Assembly (NCBI GenBank): GCA_900299115.1
Contig: OMIO01000091.1
Coordinates: 1 to 39,113 of the forward strand
Length of the DNA: 39,113 nt
Direction of reading: 5' to 3'
Origin: Methylocystaceae bacterium
Lineage (GTDB): Bacteria; Pseudomonadota; Alphaproteobacteria; Rhizobiales; Beijerinckiaceae
Each line of letters starts with the position of its first letter. The first letter of the stretch is position 1. The translations under genes and the position numbers were made by a program. Below, piece after piece: positions 8,318-16,222 of the stretch. Under the pieces are notes generated by a model. The model saw only the letters and a list, made by a program, of their open reading frames with translations, searched no databases and was not told the origin of the DNA.

Positions 8318-10276
8318 TTACTGGCGCGCTTTCTCCTCATCAGCAACGACTTGCAAAAATGTCTCCGCCGCCTCGCGTCGCTCGAAGACATGGGGCTGTA
8401 ATCCGCGTTTTGATAAGGCTTCTTTCATTTTCAACCTTGCAAAGGCGCTGGTGGCGTAACGCGTCGTCGTCAAATAATAATGCTTGCTCATATATTCGAT
8501 CATTTCAGCGTAATCGTCATAGAGCGACTCATTAATCTTCCACCCATCGTGGTTGACGACAGAATTCACGCGCTTACCCACCTTATCAGAAGCCTCGATG
8601 AGCGTTTTGCGCAATTCATCAATGTCTTTTTTGTTGCGCGCATTCCAACCTTCAAGATTAACAAACAAAATATTGCGCTCAGCGTCATAGGTCACGCGAT
8701 CTGACATATTGAGATTAATCAGATCATTCAAAAGACCCATAGGCTCATCGATGAAGATGCGCTTATCCATCAACTGAGGTTCAACGATAATTGGTTTGAA
8801 ATCCATAAAGGGCAGGATGTGCTTATCGATATCGATGCCAGGCGCGACTTCAATAAGCTCAAGGCCTTTTTCTTTGAGCTGAAACACACATCTTTCCGTC
8901 ACATAATAGACGGGCTGTTTGCGTTTTTGGGCGAATTTTCCAGAGAAGGTAATTTGCTCAACAAAATTAAGGAACTTCTTGTTTCTGCCTTCTTGAACAA
9001 TATTGACTTTGCCGTCTTCGATTGCAACGCGCAGACCACCATTCGTAAATGTTCCAGCGAAGACAACAAGCCGAGCATTTTGGCTGATGTTGATGAAGCC
9101 GCCACAGCCATTTAATCTGCCGCCAAATTTTGACGTGTTAACATTGCCTTGCACATCTGCTTCCGCCATGCCGAGACAAGTCATATCCAGGCCGCCGCCA
9201 TCATAAAAATCAAATTGTTGATTTTGTTGAATGATACTATCCGCATTGGTTGCGGCGCCAAAACTCGAGCCCGACGCGAGCACGCCGCCAATAGCGCCCG
9301 CCTCTGTCGTTAGCGTAATATATGGCGTAACCTTTTCTTCGTTAGCTACTGCTGAAATGCCTTCTGGCGCGCCAACGCCAAGGTTCACAACGCCATTGGG
9401 CGGTAATTCAAACGCCGCCCGACGGGCAATAATCTTGCGTTCGTCCAACGGCATTTTTGCTAATTTTTCTACCGGCACGCGGATTTCGCCAGCCAAAGCT
9501 GGATTATACATGACGCCGTAATTCATTCGATGCAATTCAGGCTCTTCAGCAACAACGACAGCTGAAACAAGCACGCCAGGGACATGAACATCTTTTGGCT
9601 TAATCGATCCTTGCTCAACAATTCGTTCAACTTGAGCAATCACAAGGCCGCCATTGTTGCGCGCCGCCATTGCTTGCGCGAGATTGTCTAAAACCAGCGC
9701 TTCTTTTTCCATGCTTATATTGCCAGAGGGATCGGCGCTTGTGCCACGAATGAACGCAACGTCTATTTTCGTTGCAATATAAAACAGCCACTCCTCACCT
9801 TGAATATTGTGATATTTGACCATGTCCTCTTTTGTGCGCTCATTGACTTTGCCGCCGCCAAAACGTGGATCGACATAAGTATAGAGGCCAACTTTAGAGA
9901 ACAGACCCGGCTGTCCGGAAGCGCAAGCGCGATAGAGTTGTGAAATTACGCCTTGAGGCAAATTATAGCCGCAAATTTTTTCTTCCTGCGCTGCTTGCGC
10001 TACTTTTGGCATGCGGCCAAAATTTGCAGCAATCACCCGCCGCAACAAGCCCTCGTGGTAAAAACGGCCTGTGCCCAGACCTTTACTATCTCCCGCGCCA
10101 GCGGTCATGATCAACGTTAGGTCGCGCGGATGCTGCGTTTCGACATATCGCTTCTCCAACGCCGCATGCAGGGCTTCTGGAATACAACTTTGAACAAAAC
10201 CTGTCGTGGTAACGACATCATTGTCGCGAATGAGCGCAATCGCCTCATCGGCGCTGATGACTTTATTATTCGCCAT
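8318..10276 (-). CDS. Acyl-CoA:carboxylate CoA-transferase (propionate/acetate CoA-transferase type) with C-terminal extension
   Basis: A 652-residue cytosolic enzyme of the family I CoA-transferases, resembling propionate CoA-transferase and YdiF. Such enzymes swap CoA between acetate, propionate, 3-ketoacids or similar acids through a glutamyl-CoA intermediate. The two transferase halves lie in one chain. The catalytic glutamate is in TTEAGAIGG (about residue 325), and a GAGDSKGLG motif lies near residue 62. Known members are about 520-530 residues long. Here about 130 extra residues follow (from about FIDEPMGLLNDL to the end), with a short alternating alpha/beta pattern that could be a STAS/SpoIIAA-like domain; I cannot confirm that. 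The ORF track starts at a GTG nine codons earlier. I prefer the ATG at 10276, preceded by GGGAAATCAGGGA. The true acyl substrate is not determinable here. Confidence 0.85.
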   Translation of the reverse strand: MANNKVISADEAIALIRDNDVVTTTGFVQSCIPEALHAALEKRYVETQHPRDLTLIMTAGAGDSKGLGTGRFYHEGLLRRVIAANFGRMPKVAQAAQEEKICGYNLPQGVISQLYRACASGQPGLFSKVGLYTYVDPRFGGGKVNERTKEDMVKYHNIQGEEWLFYIATKIDVAFIRGTSADPSGNISMEKEALVLDNLAQAMAARNNGGLVIAQVERIVEQGSIKPKDVHVPGVLVSAVVVAEEPELHRMNYGVMYNPALAGEIRVPVEKLAKMPLDERKIIARRAAFELPPNGVVNLGVGAPEGISAVANEEKVTPYITLTTEAGAIGGVLASGSSFGAATNADSIIQQNQQFDFYDGGGLDMTCLGMAEADVQGNVNTSKFGGRLNGCGGFINISQNARLVVFAGTFTNGGLRVAIEDGKVNIVQEGRNKKFLNFVEQITFSGKFAQKRKQPVYYVTERCVFQLKEKGLELIEVAPGIDIDKHILPFMDFKPIIVEPQLMDKRIFIDEPMGLLNDLINLNMSDRVTYDAERNILFVNLEGWNARNKKDIDELRKTLIEASDKVGKRVNSVVNHDGWKINESLYDDYAEMIEYMSKHYYLTTTRYATSAFARLKMKEALSKRGLQPHVFERREAAETFLQVVADEEKARQ

Positions 10277-10424
10277 TTCCCTGATTTCCCCCAGCGGCTC
10301 CACTCTTTTGATCGCGCTGCATACTCAGCGTTCTGGTGGATGTTGACCCTTAATGCCCCTCAACCCTAGTGATCGCCTCACGCGAGCGCAATAGCGGCAA
10401 ACCGCCGCGATTAGCTGAACGCAA

Positions 10425-10799
10425 TCACGCCCCTCGATAGATACAGCCCTCAAAACAACTATCGCGAAACAAACCAACCTCAGACAGAGTAGGCAAAGTC
10501 GGAGCGAGATCGCGCCAGATGTAGAGGCATAGATTCTCTAATGTGGGTTTGCCCAAATCTTCAAGATCATTGAGAAAAGAATGATCCAGCTTCTCTCGCA
10601 ACAGAGCGAGACGCTGGCCGAGCTTGCCTAAATCCATCACCCATTGTTCTTCAGGCAAGGCTTCGCCGCGCAGGGTTACCCGCACGCGGAATGAATGGCC
10701 ATGCAAATTTCGATATTTGCCGCCATCTGCCTGTTCTGGATCGTAAAGCGCATGCGCCGCTTCGAAATAGAACTCGCGATAAACCTCGAAACTCGACAC
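10425..10799 (-). CDS. queD: QueD-like 6-carboxytetrahydropterin synthase with altered catalytic residues
   Basis: A 124-residue protein of the PTPS/QueD family, next to queE. QueD converts dihydroneopterin triphosphate to 6-carboxytetrahydropterin in the queuosine pathway. Zinc ligands are intact (FEAAH His16, LHGH His33 and His35), as are LDHSFLND (Asp72-His73) and the CIYRG end. By alignment to E. coli QueD, however, the catalytic cysteine (KCGRLHGH) is tyrosine (KYRNLHGH, codon TAT), and the active-site glutamate (KETC) is aspartate (RDSC). Either the enzyme uses a different arrangement, does another pterin reaction, or is impaired. The start is a GTG at 10799, two bases after the queE stop, so the pair is an operon. 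A gap of 148 bp separates it from the CoA-transferase downstream. Confidence 0.82.
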   Translation of the reverse strand: MSSFEVYREFYFEAAHALYDPEQADGGKYRNLHGHSFRVRVTLRGEALPEEQWVMDLGKLGQRLALLREKLDHSFLNDLEDLGKPTLENLCLYIWRDLAPTLPTLSEVGLFRDSCFEGCIYRGA

Positions 10800-10801
10800 G
10801 A

Positions 10802-11431
10802 TTACTTAACCCCGATCATTTTGTGCATCTGCGTTGACAGCCGCCATCTTGGATGAGCGAGACAGTAGTCAATCGCCAGTTTCGTATTGCGCACAATTTC
10901 CGCCCCGTCCATGGGCTGCAGCAGAAAATGCTTAAACTCGAGCGTCTCAAAGCGCTCAGGGGGCGCGTCACGTTGCGGATAAATGAGTTTTAATTCATCG
11001 CCATGGGCTTGAGCGAGCGGCGCCGTCCCCTTCGGCGAAACGCAAATCCAGTCAATCCCAGCCGTCGCGGCGATCGTGCCATTCGTTTCTATCGCTATTT
11101 CAAAACGCTTTTGCTGCAGTGCAGCAATTAATGCCGCATCTACCTGTAACATCGGCTCTCCCCCCGTCAGCACGACAAAAGGGTCCGTTGTAGCGCCCCA
11201 CAGGCTTGAGAGATGATGCGCCAGAGCCGGCGCGTCAGGAAAAAGTCCGCCGCCCTCTCCATCAACCCCAATAAAATCCGTATCGCAAAAATTACATTCA
11301 GCCTTTTGACGATCCGCCTCTCGCCCGCTCCAAAGATTACATCCTGCGAATCGACAAAATATCGCCGCGCGGCCGGCATGAACGCCCTCGCCCTGCAAGG
11401 TTTTGAATGTTTCCTTAACTGCGTAAGGCAT
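10802..11431 (-). CDS. queE: 7-carboxy-7-deazaguanine synthase
   Basis: A radical SAM enzyme of 209 residues, the usual QueE length. It converts 6-carboxytetrahydropterin to 7-carboxy-7-deazaguanine, a precursor of queuosine. The start YAVKETFKTLQGEG is characteristic. The cluster cysteines follow the CX14CX2C spacing (GCNLWSG...AECNFCDTDF) known from the Burkholderia multivorans enzyme rather than CX3CX2C. TGGEPMLQ is the glycine-rich AdoMet contact. The ORF track begins at TTG. I use the ATG at 11431, which has GAGGAGAG about 10 bases upstream and gives the standard N-terminus. The gene is followed two bases later by queD, whose product would be its substrate supplier. Confidence 0.93.
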   Translation of the reverse strand: MPYAVKETFKTLQGEGVHAGRAAIFCRFAGCNLWSGREADRQKAECNFCDTDFIGVDGEGGGLFPDAPALAHHLSSLWGATTDPFVVLTGGEPMLQVDAALIAALQQKRFEIAIETNGTIAATAGIDWICVSPKGTAPLAQAHGDELKLIYPQRDAPPERFETLEFKHFLLQPMDGAEIVRNTKLAIDYCLAHPRWRLSTQMHKMIGVK

Positions 11432-11476
11432 TCCACATTCTCTCCTCAAGCGGCGACATCGACGAACCGCCCTGCA

Positions 11477-11860
11477 TTAACCCCGCCTCGGCGTGGGCGC
11501 GTCGCTTTCTTCTGGATCGCTTTTTGGCGCAGGGCGAGGATCAAGACTTCGAATATAGCTGACGATGTCGTCAATCTCCCGACGCGATAGCTGCATATCC
11601 GGCATAGGGGGGTGCGGATCCATCAAGAAACGCGCAAGCGCGTCTTTATCAACGCGGCGGCGCGCAATATCTGAAAAGGAGGGCGCATCAGCCCAAGCGC
11701 CGCTTTGTTCTGGAACCACAACATGGCAGGCCGCACACCAACGTTGCGCAATAATTTTGCCATGACGCAGATCGCCCGCCCAACTTGGCGGCGAGATACA
11801 GCTAAGAAGCAAAATTGTATAAAACGCGACTAAATGCCTAAACGACCCAATCTGCCTCAT
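11477..11860 (-). CDS. Small exported class I cytochrome c
   Basis: A 127-residue periplasmic c-type cytochrome. A signal peptide (MRQIGSFRHL, then a hydrophobic stretch ending PPSWA-GD) precedes a single heme-attachment motif CAACH. A downstream PPMPDMQLSRREI segment likely supplies the methionine ligand, and the IVSYIRSL helix is typical of class I cytochrome c. The C-terminal 15 residues are proline/acid-rich. The ORF track starts at 11968, giving a long N-terminus in front of the signal peptide. I choose the ATG at 11860, with AAAAGGG eight bases upstream. ATGs at 11878 and 11923 are alternatives. Its redox partner is not evident from the neighbours. It lies 45 bp upstream of queE on the same strand. 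Confidence 0.82.
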   Translation of the reverse strand: MRQIGSFRHLVAFYTILLLSCISPPSWAGDLRHGKIIAQRWCAACHVVVPEQSGAWADAPSFSDIARRRVDKDALARFLMDPHPPMPDMQLSRREIDDIVSYIRSLDPRPAPKSDPEESDAPTPRRG

Positions 11861-12144
11861 AGCCTGGACCCTTTTCATGACTGAAATCGATGAGGCTTTT
11901 CCTCTCGAAATCTTCAATCCCATGAAAGCATAATCATCTCTTTGGTGAAACATCCGCCAATGCGGCATGACGCCCTATCCGTCGGTCAAGCTGTGCCTTC
12001 TTTGCAACAGCAAAACCGAAAGTGATCAGATCGAACAATTGAGATCATTTGGCCGCTTTTCAGCCGCAAATGACACGCTAATCTGACCCCGTCGCGAGAG
12101 TGCGGAATCAGACGCAGTCGGCGATTTAGAGGGCTTAAAAAATC

Positions 12145-12411
12145 ATGTTGAGGCTGCCGTTAACACCTGTAAAAACACCTGCCGCTAGTGGGACGCGTCG
12201 TAGAACTTTGCCAGCCATACTCTTGGCGACAAGCCTCTCGATGATCGTTACAGCTTTCGCTTACCCTGCAAGCGATATGGCAGAAATGGTTCCCTCTGAT
12301 GATAAGAGCGATCTGTCCCTCGCGAATTTTAAGGATTCCTATTCGCAAGCCAAAAAGAATCAAGGCGCCAGCATTTCAGCAATGCAGCCTACCCGGATCG
12401 CTTTGCATTAA
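12145..12411 (+). CDS. Possible small exported protein of unknown function
   Basis: An 88-residue ORF with an ATG start and a GAGGG sequence somewhat far upstream. The N-terminus is basic (TPVKTPAASGTRRRT), then a hydrophobic stretch (LPAILLATSLSMIVTAFAYPAS) resembles a signal peptide with possible cleavage after AFA. The remaining 45 residues are polar and of low complexity. I do not recognise the family. It lies alone between a divergently oriented cytochrome c gene and convergent xthA. The overlapping minus-strand ORF 12160-12363 has no supporting features. Coding status is uncertain. Confidence 0.42.
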   Translation: MLRLPLTPVKTPAASGTRRRTLPAILLATSLSMIVTAFAYPASDMAEMVPSDDKSDLSLANFKDSYSQAKKNQGASISAMQPTRIALH

Positions 12412-12422
12412 TCCTCAATTTT

Positions 12423-13208
12423 TTACGCTGATAATTCTAGGCTAATAGGAACATGATCTGAAGGCTTCTCGCCAGATCGAAAAGATTTGATAATTTCCAC
12501 CCGCGCTAATCGATCTGCGGCGCGGGGCGATAAGAGAAAATGATCGATGCGCAAACCATGATTTTTTTGCCATGCGCCAGCTTGATAATCCCAAAATGTA
12601 TAGCGTCCAGGCTCATCGGTTACACACCGCAACGCATCCGAATATCCAAGATTAATCAGTCTTTGAAAAGCTGCGCGCGAGCTTGGTAAAAACAAAGCGT
12701 CCTTTGACCAAGCAATCGGATCATAAACGTCCCGCGCATCAGGAATAATATTATAATCTCCCGCGAGGATCGTCACTTCTTCTTGTTGCAACAAGTCTTT
12801 TGCATGACGTTCCAAAGCCGCCATATAGGCTAATTTATAAGGATATTTTTCCGACTCTACAGGATTGCCATTCGGCGCATAAATCGACGCCACCCTGATA
12901 ATTCCCCCCTGATCATCCGCAATAATCGCCTCAACATATCGCGACTGGACATCTTCATTAAAACCAGGAAGACCGATTACGCTTTCTTGAATGGGTCTTC
13001 GCGATAAAATCGCTACGCCATTGAATGTTTTTTGGCCTTGAACGAGCGCATTATAACCTGCATCTTCAATCTCACTGCGAGGAAACGCCGCCTCTTCACA
13101 TTTCAATTCCTGCAAACAAACAATATCGGGAGATTTTTCTCGTAAAAAACTTAACAGTGGCGCCAAGCGCTGACGAATTGAATTGACATTCCAAGATACA
13201 ATCAGCAC
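12423..13208 (-). CDS. xthA: Exodeoxyribonuclease III (AP endonuclease)
   Basis: A 261-residue Mg-dependent AP endonuclease/3'-5' exonuclease of base-excision repair. All family motifs are visible: SWNVNSIRQRL, CLQELKC (catalytic Glu), SIYAPNG (Tyr), AGDYNIIP (Asp and Asn), GLRIDHFLLS (Asp) and PSDHVPI (Asp-His). The ORF track begins at a GTG 21 codons earlier and adds an unrelated, aromatic-rich leader. I take the GTG at 13208, preceded by AAAGAG, because it starts the protein right at the conserved first strand and gives the standard length. It is preceded by a 177-bp AT-rich gap after tadA, so it probably has its own promoter. Confidence 0.94.
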   Translation of the reverse strand: MLIVSWNVNSIRQRLAPLLSFLREKSPDIVCLQELKCEEAAFPRSEIEDAGYNALVQGQKTFNGVAILSRRPIQESVIGLPGFNEDVQSRYVEAIIADDQGGIIRVASIYAPNGNPVESEKYPYKLAYMAALERHAKDLLQQEEVTILAGDYNIIPDARDVYDPIAWSKDALFLPSSRAAFQRLINLGYSDALRCVTDEPGRYTFWDYQAGAWQKNHGLRIDHFLLSPRAADRLARVEIIKSFRSGEKPSDHVPISLELSA

Positions 13209-13385
13209 AACGGTCTCTTTCTTTTCAAAGTAAAAACAGTAATATCCTATCAAATTTTTTATGCTTAACACTCAATCTTAAAATCCACCCATCAGCGCGC
13301 GGCTCAGAAATCTTATTTTATTTTCATAAATCTCCTCAAAAAAATCGCATTAGCTTCTCGGTCTCTGTGAATATTTTTCTAATAT

Positions 13386-13832
13386 TTAACGTCGACTTTG
13401 GAAAAAATCTTTCAAAAGCTGCGCTGCTTCGCCTGCACGAAGACCGCCATAAACTTCTGGCGAATGATGACATGTGGCTTGTGAAAAAAAGCGCGGCCCA
13501 TTTTCAACCGCGCCGCCCTTTGGATCCTCCGCTGAAAAATACAAGCGCCGAATGCGCGCAAAAGAAATAACCCCTGCGCACATCGCGCAGGGCTCCAGCG
13601 TAACGTAGAGATCGCAATCTGGTAAACGCGGCGAACCCAAGCGCAAACACGCCTTGCGGATTGCTAACACTTCCGCATGCGCGCTTGGATCTTGATCTCG
13701 AATGGTTCGATTGCCAGCAACCGCAATCACCGCCCCCTTCCAGACAATCGCTGCGCCAACAGGCACTTCTTGAGCGAAAGCCGCCTCTCGGGCGGCCTCA
13801 AAAGCTGCTGCGAATGGATCAATCTCGCACAT
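13386..13832 (-). CDS. tadA: tRNA-specific adenosine deaminase
   Basis: A 148-residue zinc deaminase that converts the wobble A34 of tRNA-Arg(ACG) to inosine. The HAEVLAI motif holds the zinc histidine and the catalytic glutamate, and PCAMCAG holds the two zinc cysteines. PVGAAIVWKG and an RIRRLYFSAEDPKGGAVENG segment complete the TadA signature. The ORF track opens 43 codons upstream at an ATG within the rluB region. I choose the ATG at 13832 with AAGGGG ten bases upstream, which gives the normal length. It is divergent from rluB across a 61-bp gap. Confidence 0.94.
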   Translation of the reverse strand: MCEIDPFAAAFEAAREAAFAQEVPVGAAIVWKGAVIAVAGNRTIRDQDPSAHAEVLAIRKACLRLGSPRLPDCDLYVTLEPCAMCAGVISFARIRRLYFSAEDPKGGAVENGPRFFSQATCHHSPEVYGGLRAGEAAQLLKDFFQSRR

Positions 13833-13893
13833 CTGCCGCCCCTTAACTTCGTTTCTTGCTTCAAAGCGTCGCCTGCGCCTGCTATCAGAACCT

Positions 13894-15660
13894 ATGGCCA
13901 CTAAAAAACCAACTCGCGACGCCGCCCCCGGCCGCGCCCGCGCGCCACATCGTTCAAGCACAAATGCTGACCGCGCGCCTCAGGCAAAACGGTCTTTTGA
14001 TAAAACCTCGGTAAAATCGACCGGCCCTGCTGATGGGCTGAAAACCACCAGCAACAAATCCCCCGCTCGATCCGAGTTGGATAAAAGGCAAAAATTACTC
14101 GGAAAGACTGCGGTTTCCTCTTATAGGCCGCCCGCGGAAAAGGCCTTTGCGGGAGAGCGGATCGCCAAGGTCATGGCTCGGGCTGGCGCGTGTTCCCGCC
14201 GAGACGCAGAAGATTGGATTGCCCAAGGCCGCGTTACCGTCAATGGTCGCGTATTAAAGAGCCCCGCATTCAATGTTTCTGAAGAAGACAAAATCGCCAT
14301 TGATGGCGCGCCCCTGCAAGCCCGCGAGCGGACAAGACTTTTTTTATTCCATAAGCCCGCAGGATTAATCACCAGCGCCTCAGATCCTGAGGGGCGTCCT
14401 ACCGTCTTTTCCTATCTCGAAACCAAGCATCTTGAATTACCGCGCGTTGTCAGCGTTGGGCGGCTCGATATCAACACGGAAGGGCTGCTTTTACTCACCA
14501 ATGATGGTGGATTGGCGCGAACTCTGGAACTCCCAGCTACGGGTTGGACGCGACGCTATCGTGTGCGCGCGCATGGATCTATCGATCAAGCAAGACTGGA
14601 TGTCTTGCGTAAAGGCGTAACGATCGACGGCGTTATCTTTGGACCAATTGAAGCGCAACTTGAAAGAGTTCAAGGCGCAAATGCATGGATTGCAGTTAGT
14701 CTGACGGAAGGAAAAAATCGGGAAATCAAACGAGTCATGCAGTATCTTGGTTTAGATGTCACGCGACTTATTCGAATTTCCTATGGGCCTTTTCAACTTA
14801 CAGATCTCCCCGAGGGCGCGATTGAGGAAGTGCGACTTAAAGTATTACGCGACCAATTAGGTAAGCAGCTTGCTGAACTTGCCGATGTTGATTTTTTATC
14901 GCCCGTACGGGAACTTACTGCAACCGAAAAGCAACAGCTGCGCGAGCGCATAGACACTCGCTCACGCAAACACATCTCTGTTTTGCGCCAACAACGTGAG
15001 GAATTACACAAAAATGGTCCCCGAACGCGCGTTGAGAGAAGCGCAACTGCGGACCGAAAAGGGCGCGCGGTTTCTGTTGAACGGATATCTTTAACGAAAC
15101 CCGATAGAGACGATGAGAAAGATAGTCGAAATGCGCGGCGCTTCGATGCCCTGCGCAGTAGCCGCTCTCGTGCAAGTGCGCCAACGCGGTCATCTTCCGC
15201 GAATGCGTCTGGCGGCAAAAATCGGCAAGGAGACGTTGATTTAATAAATAAACAAAATCGACATGGACATCTCAATACGAAATACGCGCCTGAGGATCGT
15301 GCAGAAAAACGTCCCTATAAATCCTCCAGGGATCGGAATTTTGACGATGCGGCGCACGCAAAGAAAAGCGTGCGTGATTTTTCCGACGATCGCGCTAAGC
15401 GTCATTCGCACTCAACCACTGCGTCCTATTCTGCATCTCATAAAACGAAGCGATCTGACGCCGCCTCAGATGACGCGCGCAGACCTGATAGGACGCGGCA
15501 GCTTGAAGGTAAAACGCATAGAAATGCTCCAGCAAAGGCTGAACGACCCTTTAACCAACGCCAAAATAAATTCTCGCAATCCAAACGCGGGGACGACACG
15601 GGTAAAATTCGCTCAAATAAATCGCCATCCTCCGGTCCAAGACGGCCGCGTGAGCGTTAA
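13894..15660 (+). CDS. rluB: 23S rRNA pseudouridine synthase RluB with long disordered tail
   Basis: A 588-residue RsuA/RluB-family pseudouridine synthase, the enzyme class that modifies U2605 of 23S rRNA. It has a basic disordered N-terminus (1-85), an S4 RNA-binding domain (about 87-135, ERIAKVMARAGACSRRDAE) and a catalytic domain with the aspartate in GRLDINTEGLLLL (Asp192), plus GKNREIKRVM and LIRISYGPF. From about residue 345 to the end there are some 240 residues rich in Arg, Lys, Ser and Asp with no folded-domain pattern. Such tails occur in alphaproteobacterial homologues and probably bind RNA. The ATG at 13894 lies close to the divergent tadA. rsmD follows after three bases, so the two form an rRNA-modification operon. 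Confidence 0.9.
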   Translation: MATKKPTRDAAPGRARAPHRSSTNADRAPQAKRSFDKTSVKSTGPADGLKTTSNKSPARSELDKRQKLLGKTAVSSYRPPAEKAFAGERIAKVMARAGACSRRDAEDWIAQGRVTVNGRVLKSPAFNVSEEDKIAIDGAPLQARERTRLFLFHKPAGLITSASDPEGRPTVFSYLETKHLELPRVVSVGRLDINTEGLLLLTNDGGLARTLELPATGWTRRYRVRAHGSIDQARLDVLRKGVTIDGVIFGPIEAQLERVQGANAWIAVSLTEGKNREIKRVMQYLGLDVTRLIRISYGPFQLTDLPEGAIEEVRLKVLRDQLGKQLAELADVDFLSPVRELTATEKQQLRERIDTRSRKHISVLRQQREELHKNGPRTRVERSATADRKGRAVSVERISLTKPDRDDEKDSRNARRFDALRSSRSRASAPTRSSSANASGGKNRQGDVDLINKQNRHGHLNTKYAPEDRAEKRPYKSSRDRNFDDAAHAKKSVRDFSDDRAKRHSHSTTASYSASHKTKRSDAASDDARRPDRTRQLEGKTHRNAPAKAERPFNQRQNKFSQSKRGDDTGKIRSNKSPSSGPRRPRER

Positions 15661-15663
15661 ACA

Positions 15664-16221
15664 ATGCGGATAGTTGGCGGCGCTTTAGGCGGACGCGGGC
15701 TGACAACGCCGCGCTCTCAAGCGATCCGACCAACAAGCGATCGTCTACGCGAATCTATTTTTGATATTTTGTTTCATGCTTTTGGCGATCCAATCACCGA
15801 TGCAAATGTTATAGATCTTTTTGCTGGCACGGGAGCGTTGGGACTCGAAGCGCTCTCCCGTGGAGCCAAAAGATGTTTATTCGTTGATGAGGGCGCGCAA
15901 GCACGCGCCTTGTTGCGTGAAAATATTGACTCACTCGCACTGGGCGGCGTTACCCGTATCTTTCGCCGTGACGCGACGCGACTTGGAGAAGCGCCAAAGG
16001 GTGAAATATTTTCACTGGCTTTTCTCGATCCGCCTTACGGGAAAGGCCTAATCGAACCTTGTTTGAACGCCCTAAGTCAAGGATTTTGGCTTAGAGATGA
16101 AGCAATTTTATTGGTTGAGGAGTCAGCCGCAAGCAAAATTATTTTACCAAAAAATTTTACGCTTCTCGATCATCGACGCTATGGCGATACTCAAATCAAT
16201 TTTCTGGCTTTTAAAAATTAA
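15664..16221 (+). CDS. rsmD: 16S rRNA (guanine966-N2)-methyltransferase
   Basis: A 185-residue class I methyltransferase that methylates G966 in the 30S subunit. It starts MRIVGGALGGRGL, with IRPTSDRLRESIFDIL as the family's RNA-site signature. VIDLFAGTGALGLEALSRGA binds AdoMet, and FLDPPYGKG is the catalytic DPPY motif of exocyclic-amine N-methyltransferases. It begins three bases after rluB and ends one base before the convergent mutS stop, leaving no room for a separate terminator. Confidence 0.95.
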   Translation: MRIVGGALGGRGLTTPRSQAIRPTSDRLRESIFDILFHAFGDPITDANVIDLFAGTGALGLEALSRGAKRCLFVDEGAQARALLRENIDSLALGGVTRIFRRDATRLGEAPKGEIFSLAFLDPPYGKGLIEPCLNALSQGFWLRDEAILLVEESAASKIILPKNFTLLDHRRYGDTQINFLAFKN

Positions 16222-16222
16222 A

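Noticed and set aside
10391-10410. GCGG-CAAA-CCGC hairpin after queD considered as a terminator
   Set aside because: The stem is very short and no T-run follows, so there is not enough to call it.
11969-12144. Intergenic gap between cytochrome c and the small exported protein gene considered for an RNA gene
   Set aside because: Only a short GATC-flanked repeat and a CAATTG palindrome were found; no stable structure or known RNA motif is apparent by eye.
13209-13385. Possible tiny ORF (MKIK) after GGAG in the tadA-xthA gap
   Set aside because: Four codons is too short to support as a gene; the AT-rich gap is better read as promoter and leader DNA for xthA.
14793-15275. 160-residue minus-strand ORF inside rluB
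   Set aside because: Shadow of the low-complexity RluB tail; serine/arginine/cysteine-rich with no recognisable fold or ribosome site.
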